From: Lactobacillus johnsonii ATCC 33200 | Lineage (GTDB): Bacteria; Bacillota; Bacilli; Lactobacillales; Lactobacillaceae | Assembly (NCBI RefSeq): GCF_000159355.1 | Contig: NZ_GG670122.1 | Span: forward strand, 93,345 to 157,344 | Direction: 5' to 3' | DNA length: 64,000 nt | Part shown: positions 53,987 to 61,447 of the stretch, one piece after another | Numbering within the stretch: position 1 is the stretch's first letter | How the letters are laid out: the number at the start of each line of letters is the position of its first letter | The notes under the pieces: generated by a model | Told to the model about the DNA's origin: nothing | What the model saw: only the letters and a program-made list of their open reading frames with translations | Database searches by the model: none | Program-made: the position numbers and the translations under genes

Positions 53987-55271
53987 AACTACAGTTACTT
54001 TTTATAATGGGTTAACGACTATTGGCGGCCCAATGATTGAAGTAGCTTATGATAAGTCACATGTATTATTTGATTTAGGAGAAGTGTATCGTCCAGAACT
54101 GGGACTGAAAATGGAAGATGAGGATTTTTCAACTCTTCTTAAATATCAATTGATTGGTGATGTACCAAATTTTTATGATCCAAAGATTACGGGAAAAGAA
54201 ATAGATCATGAACGTTGGCAACATAGCGCAGCTTATATTTCTCACCTTCATCTAGATCATAGTAAAGCTATGAATCTTTTAGCGCCAGAGATTCCATTGT
54301 ATGCTGGTCCATTAACTGCGGCCTTGCTACCAGTGTTGAATCGGGATGGGGAATTTTTATTACCAGCAGCTGATAAACCAAAGAATTATACTCGTCCTAT
54401 AATTGCTGCTAGATTAAACTACCCCATTAAAGTTGGAGATATAACTTTAACAGTTGTTCCTAGTGATCATGATGCTTACGGGGCAACTGGATTAATCATC
54501 GAAACACCTGATAAAACAATCGTTCATACTGGAGATATTCGCTTGCATGGTTATCATCCCGATTGGGTGCGTCAATTTATGGCGGCCGGTAAGGGATGTG
54601 ATATGCTAATTATCGAAGGTACTGGTGTTTCATGGCCAGAACGTAGTGAAGAGGATAGTGAAGAGTTCAAAGGGGTTAAGAATGAGGTTGAGCTTACTGA
54701 AAGAGTAGTTAAATACCAAAAAGATAATCCAAAGCGCCAGTTAACTTTTAATACTTATCCTACAAACGTAGAGCGAATTTTGAGAATTATTTCAGATTCG
54801 CCTCGAAAAGTAGTACTTCATGCTAAACGTGCTGAATTATTAAAATTAGCATTAAAGCAGGATGTTCCTTATTACTACTTGCCAGAAGATGAAAAAATTG
54901 ATGCGCTCGATCCAAATCTTGAAATTAGTTATCAAGATCTTCTAAAAGACGATCATCAATATTTCTGGCAAGTAGTTGGTCATTATGATCAACTACAAAA
55001 AGGTGGCTTATACATTCACAGTAATGCTGAGCCTCTTGGGGATTTTGATCCAGCTTATGCTCCGTTTATTGAAAATATTGAAAAACGTGGAATTGAATTG
55101 ATAACTCTGCGTTGTTCAGGACATGCGGACGTAGCTGAATTAAAAGAAATAATTGCGGGTTTTGAGCCAAAAATTTTGGCTCCTGTGCACACATTGCATC
55201 CAGAATTAGAAGAAAACCCATTTGGAGAAAGGATTTTACCTAAGCGCGGAGAGACATTTACGCTTAGTTAA
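53970..55271 (+). CDS. Metallo-beta-lactamase/beta-CASP fold hydrolase within the ABC operon
   Basis: The 433-residue protein has the MBL motif HLHLDHSKA (about residue 89), a later His-Asp pair (HTGDIRLHG), and the RNase J/CPSF-like C-terminal motifs SGHADV and PVHT. These beta-CASP enzymes usually act on RNA; here the gene lies inside a solute-uptake operon, overlapping the permease gene. It may instead hydrolyse a phosphoester substrate that the transporter brings in. No zinc ligand appears to be missing. Confidence 0.85.
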   Translation: MTSKPKTTVTFYNGLTTIGGPMIEVAYDKSHVLFDLGEVYRPELGLKMEDEDFSTLLKYQLIGDVPNFYDPKITGKEIDHERWQHSAAYISHLHLDHSKAMNLLAPEIPLYAGPLTAALLPVLNRDGEFLLPAADKPKNYTRPIIAARLNYPIKVGDITLTVVPSDHDAYGATGLIIETPDKTIVHTGDIRLHGYHPDWVRQFMAAGKGCDMLIIEGTGVSWPERSEEDSEEFKGVKNEVELTERVVKYQKDNPKRQLTFNTYPTNVERILRIISDSPRKVVLHAKRAELLKLALKQDVPYYYLPEDEKIDALDPNLEISYQDLLKDDHQYFWQVVGHYDQLQKGGLYIHSNAEPLGDFDPAYAPFIENIEKRGIELITLRCSGHADVAELKEIIAGFEPKILAPVHTLHPELEENPFGERILPKRGETFTLS

Positions 55272-55315
55272 AATTAAAATTTTATTTTGTTGTTTGTTTT
55301 TATTGGGAGGAACAT

Positions 55316-56620
55316 ATGAAGTTCACTAAAAAATTTGCAGCAGTTGCAGTTGCTGCTTTAGCCCTTGTAGGCACTACTGCTTGCTCAAATTCTAAGAGTA
55401 ATGATAGCTCAAGTAGTAAGTCAGCTGATATTCCAACTAAGATTACCAAGAAAACTACTATTGTTTTCTGGCATGGTATGACTGGAACTCAGGAAAAGAC
55501 TTTACAAAGCTTGACTAAGGATTTTGAAAAGAAGAATCCTAACATTACTGTTAAGCTTGAAAACCAAGGTAAGTATAATGATTTACAAGCAAAGATTAAC
55601 TCAACTTTGCAATCACCAAATAACTTGCCTACAATTACTCAAGCTTATCCTGGCTGGCTTTTAAATGCCGCTAATAGCAAACGCTTGGTTGATATGACCC
55701 CTTACATTAACAATAGTAAGATTGGTTGGGGCTCAGCTAAGAAGAGTGACATCCGTGAAGAATTATTAAAGGGTGCACAAATTAAGGGTACTCAATATGG
55801 TATCCCATTTAATAAATCTGTTGAAATGTTAACTTATAACAAAGATTTATTAGATAAATATGGTGTTAAAGTACCAAAGACAATGTCTGAATTAAAGGCA
55901 GCATCTAAGAAGATTTACGAAAAGAGTAACCACAAGGTTGTTGGTGCTGGATTCGACTCACTTTCAAACTACTACGTTTTAGGTATGAAGGATGAAGGCG
56001 TAAACTTCTCTAAGAACATTAACTTTACTGGTTCTAAGTCTAAGAAAGTAATCAACTACTATGCTGATGGTATTAAAGCTGGTTACTTCAAGACTGCTGG
56101 TTCAGCTGGTTACCTTTCTGGTGACTTCTCTAACCAAAAGGTTGCAATGTTTGTAGGTACTAGTGCTGGTGAAGGATTTGTTAAGATGGGTGTTGGTAAT
56201 AAGTTCCAATACGGTGTTGCACCTCGTCCTTCTAAGTACAACATGCAACAAGGTACTGATATCTACATGTTTAACAAGGGTACTGCAGAACAAAAAGCAG
56301 CTGCCTTCATGTACATTAAGTACTTGTTAGGTAAGAACCAACAATTGACTTGGGCTGATCAAACTGGATACATCCCTGTAACCAACAATGTAATTAACTC
56401 TAGTGCTTACAAGAACTCAACTAAGTCTAAAGTTCCTGCTCAATTAGACAAGGCAATGAAGAACTTATACAGTGTTCCTGTAGTTAAGAATAGCAACGCT
56501 GCATACACTCAATTGAATTCAATTATGCAAAACATCTTTGCACAAGCAAAGAAGGGTCAAAACTGGAATTCACAAATTGATGCCGGTAAGACTAAGTTCC
56601 AAAGTGCTTGGAATCAATAA
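55316..56620 (+). CDS. Solute-binding lipoprotein of the ABC operon (UgpB-like)
   Basis: The 434-residue protein has a lipoprotein signal (ALALVGTTAC, lipobox Cys23), a Ser-rich spacer, then a family-1 binding domain (IVFWHGMTGTQEKTLQSLTKDF, in two parts; FSNQKVAMFVGTSAG). WHGM and GTQEKTL resemble UgpB and thus glycerol-3-phosphate or glycerophosphodiesters; sugars are also possible. Codon bias is strong, so it is well expressed. Last gene of the operon. Confidence 0.92.
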   Translation: MKFTKKFAAVAVAALALVGTTACSNSKSNDSSSSKSADIPTKITKKTTIVFWHGMTGTQEKTLQSLTKDFEKKNPNITVKLENQGKYNDLQAKINSTLQSPNNLPTITQAYPGWLLNAANSKRLVDMTPYINNSKIGWGSAKKSDIREELLKGAQIKGTQYGIPFNKSVEMLTYNKDLLDKYGVKVPKTMSELKAASKKIYEKSNHKVVGAGFDSLSNYYVLGMKDEGVNFSKNINFTGSKSKKVINYYADGIKAGYFKTAGSAGYLSGDFSNQKVAMFVGTSAGEGFVKMGVGNKFQYGVAPRPSKYNMQQGTDIYMFNKGTAEQKAAAFMYIKYLLGKNQQLTWADQTGYIPVTNNVINSSAYKNSTKSKVPAQLDKAMKNLYSVPVVKNSNAAYTQLNSIMQNIFAQAKKGQNWNSQIDAGKTKFQSAWNQ

Positions 56621-56636
56621 AAACAGAATATTAAGT

Positions 56637-56677
56637 AAAAAATGAGGACTGTCATTATGACAATCCTCATTTTTTTA
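56637..56677. terminator. Terminator of the ABC operon
   Basis: AAAAAATGAGGATTGTCAT-type arms (AATGAGGACTGTCAT with ATGACAATCCTCATT) pair almost perfectly around a short loop, followed by T7. Confidence 0.9.
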
Positions 56678-56685
56678 TAGATTTT

Positions 56686-57054
56686 TTAGAAGAAAAGTAG
56701 AATGAAGGCAATTAATGCAGGTAGCATTTGAACAACAAAAATCTTTTTACTTGCTGTAAAGCCCCCAAAAATAGCGACAACTACAACAAAGGCAAGCAAA
56801 AGTTGCCATACAGTGATTAAAGTTGGCACTCTGAAGAAGAAAAATACAATTAAGATTAAAAGACCTAGCATTCCATTATAGATACCTTGATTAGCTAAAG
56901 CTGTTTTTGCGGCAGGCTGTTTAACAAAATCTACATCCATGTCAAACGACTTAGCTTGTAAGTCAGGTTTCCCAAAAATTTCTAACCACATAATTCCAAT
57001 ATGCTCAATTCCAACAACAATTGTTAGAAGAATTCCGATATTTCTTAAAATCAT
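56686..57054 (-). CDS. DUF1304 membrane protein
   Basis: The 122-residue protein has four membrane segments and the DUF1304 pattern: IGILLTIVVGIEHIGIMWLE at the start, then NQGIYNGMLG. Function unknown. It is divergent from a marR gene with a palindromic operator-like site between, so it may be its target. Confidence 0.88.
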   Translation of the reverse strand: MILRNIGILLTIVVGIEHIGIMWLEIFGKPDLQAKSFDMDVDFVKQPAAKTALANQGIYNGMLGLLILIVFFFFRVPTLITVWQLLLAFVVVVAIFGGFTASKKIFVVQMLPALIAFILLFF

Positions 57055-57137
57055 TTTATAATTCCCCTTATTTAACTATTCAGATAGATTTTACTTATTG
57101 TTAACATAGAAATCAAATAGAGTAATAATCATTTTTA

Positions 57138-57164
57138 TTATTATTGCATTTGCAACAATAATAA
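57138..57164. promoter_or_regulatory. Operator-like inverted repeat between DUF1304 and marR
   Basis: TTATTATTG (57138-57146) and CAATAATAA (57156-57164) form a perfect 9-bp inverted repeat with a 9-base spacer, a typical MarR site. Placed between divergent genes, it could control both and autoregulate marR. Confidence 0.65.
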
Positions 57165-57204
57165 CCTACACTAGAACAAACAAATAGGAGGGATAGACAT
57201 AAAG

Positions 57205-57663
57205 ATGGCAGAAGAAGATATTTTGAGAGAAATTGGTTCAATTTCACGAGCCTTGGATTCGATTGCTAATATTGATTTTAAAGATTTGGAATTAAATCGT
57301 GGTCAATACTTATATTTAACTCGCGTTTTTGAACACCCAGGGATTATTTCTGATCATCTAGCTACATTATTAAATATTGATCGTACAACGACTGCCCGTG
57401 GAATTAGAAAACTTGAACGAGCAGGACTTATTTTTAAAGAAGATGATGAAACTAATAAGAAAATCAAACATTTATTTGTAACCGATACAGGTAAAAAATT
57501 AGCTAAAGAAATAGAAAGAGAAAATGTCTATTCAAATACGTTAGTAACAAATGGCTTAACTAAAGATGAACAGGCTCGATTACAAAAATATCTAAGCGTT
57601 CTCGAGAAAAATGCACGTGAAAATTGGAATTTTGTAAAGAATGGCAGCAAGAGGAAGTATTAA
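57205..57663 (+). CDS. MarR-family regulator
   Basis: The 152-residue protein has the MarR winged helix (HPGIISDHLATLLNIDRTTTARGIRKLERAGLI, residues about 48-80) with flanking dimer helices. Two acetyltransferase genes follow directly, an arrangement common in lactobacilli. Confidence 0.92.
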   Translation: MAEEDILREIGSISRALDSIANIDFKDLELNRGQYLYLTRVFEHPGIISDHLATLLNIDRTTTARGIRKLERAGLIFKEDDETNKKIKHLFVTDTGKKLAKEIERENVYSNTLVTNGLTKDEQARLQKYLSVLEKNARENWNFVKNGSKRKY

Positions 57664-57664
57664 T

Positions 57665-58189
57665 ATGACGGTAAAATATGAGATTAAAGAAGTATTAGCA
57701 GATAATATTAAAGAATTACAACAAATTTCAAGACAAACATTTTTAGAAACGTTTGGATCACAAAATACTGCTGAAGATATGAAAGAATTTTTGGATACAG
57801 CATATGCAGAAGAAAAATTAAAAGATGAAGTTGAAAATGCGAATAGTAGTTTTTACTTTTTAACTGTAGATAATAAAGTGGCTGGCTATCTAAAGGTGAA
57901 TGAAGGACATGCGCAAACAGAGCAGGTAGTTCCTAATGCTTTAGAAGTCGAAAGAATATACTTGAAGCAAGCTTTTCAACATCAAGGTTTAGGATTAGTG
58001 CTAATCAAATTAGCTGAGAAAATAGCTAAAGAAAAAGAGAAGGACAATATGTGGCTTGGAGTTTGGGAGAAAAATTATCAAGCTCAGGCTTTCTATGAAA
58101 AAGATGGTTTTAAAAGAGTTAGTCAACACACTTTTGTAGTTGGAGAAGATTCACAGACGGATTTGATTTTAGTTAAGAGGTTGAAGTAA
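57665..58189 (+). CDS. GNAT-family N-acetyltransferase
   Basis: From ATG 57665 (AAGAGGAAG upstream, start just after the marR stop) the protein has 174 residues with GNAT motif A (VERIYLKQAFQHQGLGLVLIKLA, coenzyme A loop QHQGLG) and WEKNYQAQAFYEKDGF. Substrate unknown; sequence feel is of the YkkB/PaiA-like (spermine/small amine) group. Confidence 0.9.
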   Translation: MTVKYEIKEVLADNIKELQQISRQTFLETFGSQNTAEDMKEFLDTAYAEEKLKDEVENANSSFYFLTVDNKVAGYLKVNEGHAQTEQVVPNALEVERIYLKQAFQHQGLGLVLIKLAEKIAKEKEKDNMWLGVWEKNYQAQAFYEKDGFKRVSQHTFVVGEDSQTDLILVKRLK

Positions 58190-58629
58190 TGAAATTTTGT
58201 TTTAAGACAATTGATGAAATGACTGGATATGAGGCCTTTTGCGTCGAAAGGCTAAGAAATGAGGTTTTTGTTAGTGAACAAAAAATCACTTTACCTGAAA
58301 TAGATGATGAAGATTTTCATGCAATTCATGTTTTTAGTTTAAATGACGGAAAAGATGATGCTTTAGCTACTTGTCGAATTTTTAAAGATGAAAATGGAGA
58401 TTGGTATTTAGGTCGAGTTGTGGTCTCAAAAGATGCACGAGGGATGTATCTTGGAAGCAAGATGATGAAAGAGGTGCATGAGTACCTAAAAGACAAGAAT
58501 GTTAATCGGATATACTGCCATGCGCAAATAACAGCGAAGCCTTTTTATGATCGTCTTGGCTATCAAGTTAAAGGTGAGATATTTGATGAGGGTGGTATAG
58601 AACACGTATTAATGTATAAAGATTTATAG
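58189..58629 (+). CDS. GNAT-family N-acetyltransferase (ElaA/YjcF-like)
   Basis: The 146-residue protein overlaps the previous stop (TAATG). Features are AFCVERLRNEVFVSEQ and LGRVVVSKDARGMYLGSKMM with a CoA loop, plus YCHAQITAKPFYDRLGY, matching the ElaA-type GNAT group. Substrate unknown. Confidence 0.9.
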   Translation: MKFCFKTIDEMTGYEAFCVERLRNEVFVSEQKITLPEIDDEDFHAIHVFSLNDGKDDALATCRIFKDENGDWYLGRVVVSKDARGMYLGSKMMKEVHEYLKDKNVNRIYCHAQITAKPFYDRLGYQVKGEIFDEGGIEHVLMYKDL

Positions 58630-58632
58630 ATA

Positions 58633-58662
58633 AAAAAAAACCTCGGAGATCGAGGTTTTTTT
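58633..58662. terminator. Terminator between convergent genes
   Basis: AAAAACCTCG pairs with CGAGGTTTTT around GAGAT. Confidence 0.9.
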
Positions 58663-58677
58663 ATGTTTTTAATTTAA

Positions 58678-59601
58678 TTATTCATCATCGTTATGATTAG
58701 TGAAGTAGCGGTAATCTTTGCTCTTATCAAAAATTACACCACGTGCGTTTTCACCGTTTGAAACGCTAAATACAGCGTCTGGGTATTTTTCTTTAACTTC
58801 TGCTTCCATGTATGAACGCATCATAGCGTTGTTTGAAAGAACTGAACCAGTTAAAGCAACGCGCATTGGCTTAGGATCTTCGTAACGGTCTAAGCACATA
58901 ATAATATCGCGTGCTAAAAGATGTGCTTGATCTGCAATGATTTTACGGGCATCTTCATCACCGTTATCTGCTAACTTAGCAACTTTAACAGCCTTTGAAG
59001 CAACTTCTGGACTAGTTAAGTTGTAGAATTTAGCAGGAACTTCACCCATGTTATCAACATTGAATTCTTTAACGAATAAATCAATTAAAGAATTCTTTTC
59101 ACGCTTGTCCCAGCTAAGAAGAGCAGCTTGAAGAGCAGCCTTGGTAATAGCGTAACCACTACCTTCATCTCCAAGTAAAGAACCGTAACCACCAACAGCA
59201 ATTAAAGAGCCGTTTTGACGACCATTAACAACAGATCCAGTACCAGCAATAACTAAAGCACCGTCTGCTCCTTCAAGACCATTGTAAAGAGCAAGAAGTG
59301 AGTCAGTAATAGCACGAGTTGGAATATTACCAACCATTGAAGAAATAGTTGCTGCAACTTCTGGTGCATTACCAACAACGGATAAACCGGCAATTCCGGC
59401 TAAAACTTTAATACAATCGCCATCAATTTTGTCACGCAATTCATTAACTGCTTGAGCAATATTTTTGATACCGAGTTCGTAGTCATTGTTGATTTGACCT
59501 GGGCCGGATTCAGCACGACCTAATTCTTTACCATTTTCATCATAAGCGATTGCCGTAGAGTGTGTACCACCTGCGTCAATACCGATCATATATTTCAACA
59601 T
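58678..59601 (-). CDS. BadF/BadG-type ATPase, probable N-acetylglucosamine kinase
   Basis: The 307-residue protein has the ASKHA fold motifs: IGIDAGGTHSTAIAYDENG-type phosphate 1 loop (residues 6-18 are GIDAGGTHSTAIA), the second phosphate loop VIAGTGSVVNG, LLGDEGSGYAIT, and the adenosine loop LTGSVLSNN. This set fits bacterial N-acetylglucosamine or N-acetylmuramic kinases. It probably phosphorylates an amino sugar salvaged from the wall or diet. Single-gene unit with GAGGGA ribosome site. Confidence 0.88.
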   Translation of the reverse strand: MLKYMIGIDAGGTHSTAIAYDENGKELGRAESGPGQINNDYELGIKNIAQAVNELRDKIDGDCIKVLAGIAGLSVVGNAPEVAATISSMVGNIPTRAITDSLLALYNGLEGADGALVIAGTGSVVNGRQNGSLIAVGGYGSLLGDEGSGYAITKAALQAALLSWDKREKNSLIDLFVKEFNVDNMGEVPAKFYNLTSPEVASKAVKVAKLADNGDEDARKIIADQAHLLARDIIMCLDRYEDPKPMRVALTGSVLSNNAMMRSYMEAEVKEKYPDAVFSVSNGENARGVIFDKSKDYRYFTNHNDDE

Positions 59602-59792
59602 AAATAATAATCCCTCACTGTAAATATTAATACTGGAATTATTGTACTAAAAAAAGAACAATTTGTGAACGCATTCAGCAAATCCTATATAAAGAAAAGA
59701 TAATCTTAAAAAATAGAATAATCCTTAGTCTTTAAAACTTTTTTAGGTATTAGCATGATAAAATAAAAAATATGTGATTAAGGAGATTTTTA

Positions 59793-60737
59793 ATGAAAAA
59801 TAAAATATTTTTAGGGGCGATTTTATCCTCTTTTTGTGCATTAGCTTTTTATATGACTAGTATTAATCATATGAAGACACAAACTTTAGAAATTTATGGG
59901 AATTCAACAGCAAAAGTAGCTCAAAAAAGTAAAATGAAAGAGGGTACTAAACAAACTCGTATTACTAATGGAGAAAGCGAGATTGGAGAGGCCGCTATTT
60001 CAAAAAATAGTAATAAAAATTTAGCCAAAGATATTGTTAAAGCTAGTTCCAACGTTCAAGGAAACTATCAAGTAAGTGTAAAGGACTTGAATAATCCTAA
60101 AATATTTGCCGATTTAACAAATACTAGTCAGAATAATTTAAATGCTGGGAATGTTCTAAAATTATTTGTGTTGCTGGCTTATTACAAGGCAGTTCAAGAT
60201 AAAAGCTTAAACTCAGCAACTCCTTATAAAGTTAAATCAAGTGACTTAAATGGCGGAGATAAGGTATTAAAGACTGATATGGCCTATTCCTATACATATT
60301 TACTTGATTTAATGATGCGTCAGCAAAATAATAATGCAGCTAATATTATTTTGAATAAAATTGGAAAAGAAAAAGTAAATCAAACTGCAAAAGAGTTTGG
60401 TGCAGGCAATACTGAAATTACTGATAATTTTGGTAAAGATTTTTCCGGAAAAACCAGTAGTGGTGATTTAGTTAATACTATGCAAAAGCTTTACCAGGGA
60501 AAAATTTTGGGAACTAATGTGGATAATCAAATTTTAGGACAATTAGCTAATTTTCCTGAAAAAGGCTTAGCGAAAAACATTAGTGGTGTGGTTTATAAAA
60601 TAGCTGATAAAAAACAAGGAGCAGCCATAATTCAAGAAGATGGTAAGACTTATACCATGGCAATGGTTAGTGAAGAAGATGCGGATCTAGCTAAAATTGG
60701 TGATTCGATTAATAATTGGATGATTAAACAAAAATAG
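59793..60737 (+). CDS. Beta-lactamase-fold protein lacking the catalytic serine motif, membrane-anchored
   Basis: The 314-residue protein has a membrane segment (about 5-23), a spacer, and a domain resembling class A beta-lactamase/serine hydrolases of lactobacilli. The place of Ser-x-x-Lys is NVLKLFVLLAYYK, so Ser is Asn; the SDN motif is QNNNAAN; and the KTG strand is YKIADKKQG. All three catalytic motifs are changed, so it is probably inactive as hydrolase and may bind wall material. Ribosome site AAGGAGATT is strong. Confidence 0.75.
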   Translation: MKNKIFLGAILSSFCALAFYMTSINHMKTQTLEIYGNSTAKVAQKSKMKEGTKQTRITNGESEIGEAAISKNSNKNLAKDIVKASSNVQGNYQVSVKDLNNPKIFADLTNTSQNNLNAGNVLKLFVLLAYYKAVQDKSLNSATPYKVKSSDLNGGDKVLKTDMAYSYTYLLDLMMRQQNNNAANIILNKIGKEKVNQTAKEFGAGNTEITDNFGKDFSGKTSSGDLVNTMQKLYQGKILGTNVDNQILGQLANFPEKGLAKNISGVVYKIADKKQGAAIIQEDGKTYTMAMVSEEDADLAKIGDSINNWMIKQK

Positions 60738-60740
60738 ATT

Positions 60741-60770
60741 TAAAGGAGTTTTTAACTCCTTTTTATTTTT
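60741..60770 (+). terminator. Terminator after the beta-lactamase-fold gene
   Basis: AAAGGAGTT pairs with AACTCCTTT around TTT, followed by a T-rich stretch. Confidence 0.8.
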
Positions 60771-60789
60771 TTCAAAAAGTAGATAAATT

Positions 60790-60821
60790 TCTACACATTG
60801 TAGATTGTTTTCTACACATTG
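60790..60821 (+). promoter_or_regulatory. Repeated operator-like sites upstream of tetR-mmpL
   Basis: TCTACACATTG occurs at 60790-60800 and again at 60811-60821, exactly 21 bases (two helical turns) apart; the first copy is part of the palindrome CTACA-CAT-TGTAG (60791-60803). It lies just upstream of the TetR gene and is likely its autoregulatory site. Confidence 0.6.
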
Positions 60822-60864
60822 ACGTGTTAAAGTATATGAGTACACAAAAAAGAAGGTGATTATC

Positions 60865-61428
60865 TTGGCTAAAAAAAGAGCTTTGGACCGCTCAAAAGTG
60901 ATTGATCAAGCTATAACAATTATTAGTGAAAAGGGATTAAGCGAATTAACAATGCCAGCTTTAGCTAAAGCATTGGGGATTAGGTCTCAATCTTTGTATC
61001 ACTATGTTGCTAATCGTAATGATTTATTAGTTTTAGTTTGTGTTAATAGACTGCAAGTTTTGCGTCAGCACCTAACAAAGAAGATAATAGGCCATTCAGG
61101 TATAGATGCTTTGTTTAGATTTGCCGATGAAATACGAGACTTTTTACTACATGATAAGGCTATTTCTAGTATTTACTATGGACTAAATGAATATGTTCAA
61201 AATGAGCAAATTCGTGAAGAGGTTTTAAAGATAGTAGATCTAGGAGAAAAGCTGGATGTAGGCAAGAAGAACGTTGTCTCTTTGCATAGTTTACTTGGAG
61301 CTGTTTTGGGTTATGTTTTCTTAGATCGATATGTGATCGATGAAACAGAAAAAGAAGCTGACGATAATTACCATGAGATGCTTTTAAGACTTGTAGCGCC
61401 AAAACTTCAAGTTGAAGGTACAAAATAA
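60865..61428 (+). CDS. TetR-family regulator
   Basis: From TTG 60865 (AGAAGG eight bases before) the protein has 187 residues. The helix-turn-helix is TMPALAKALGIRSQSLYHYV (about residues 29-48) and a TetR_C-type ligand-binding part follows. The MMPL transporter gene begins 20 bases after its stop, so it is the likely repressor of that exporter. Confidence 0.9.
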   Translation: MAKKRALDRSKVIDQAITIISEKGLSELTMPALAKALGIRSQSLYHYVANRNDLLVLVCVNRLQVLRQHLTKKIIGHSGIDALFRFADEIRDFLLHDKAISSIYYGLNEYVQNEQIREEVLKIVDLGEKLDVGKKNVVSLHSLLGAVLGYVFLDRYVIDETEKEADDNYHEMLLRLVAPKLQVEGTK

Positions 61429-61447
61429 GGGGAAAGGAAAGTAGCAC

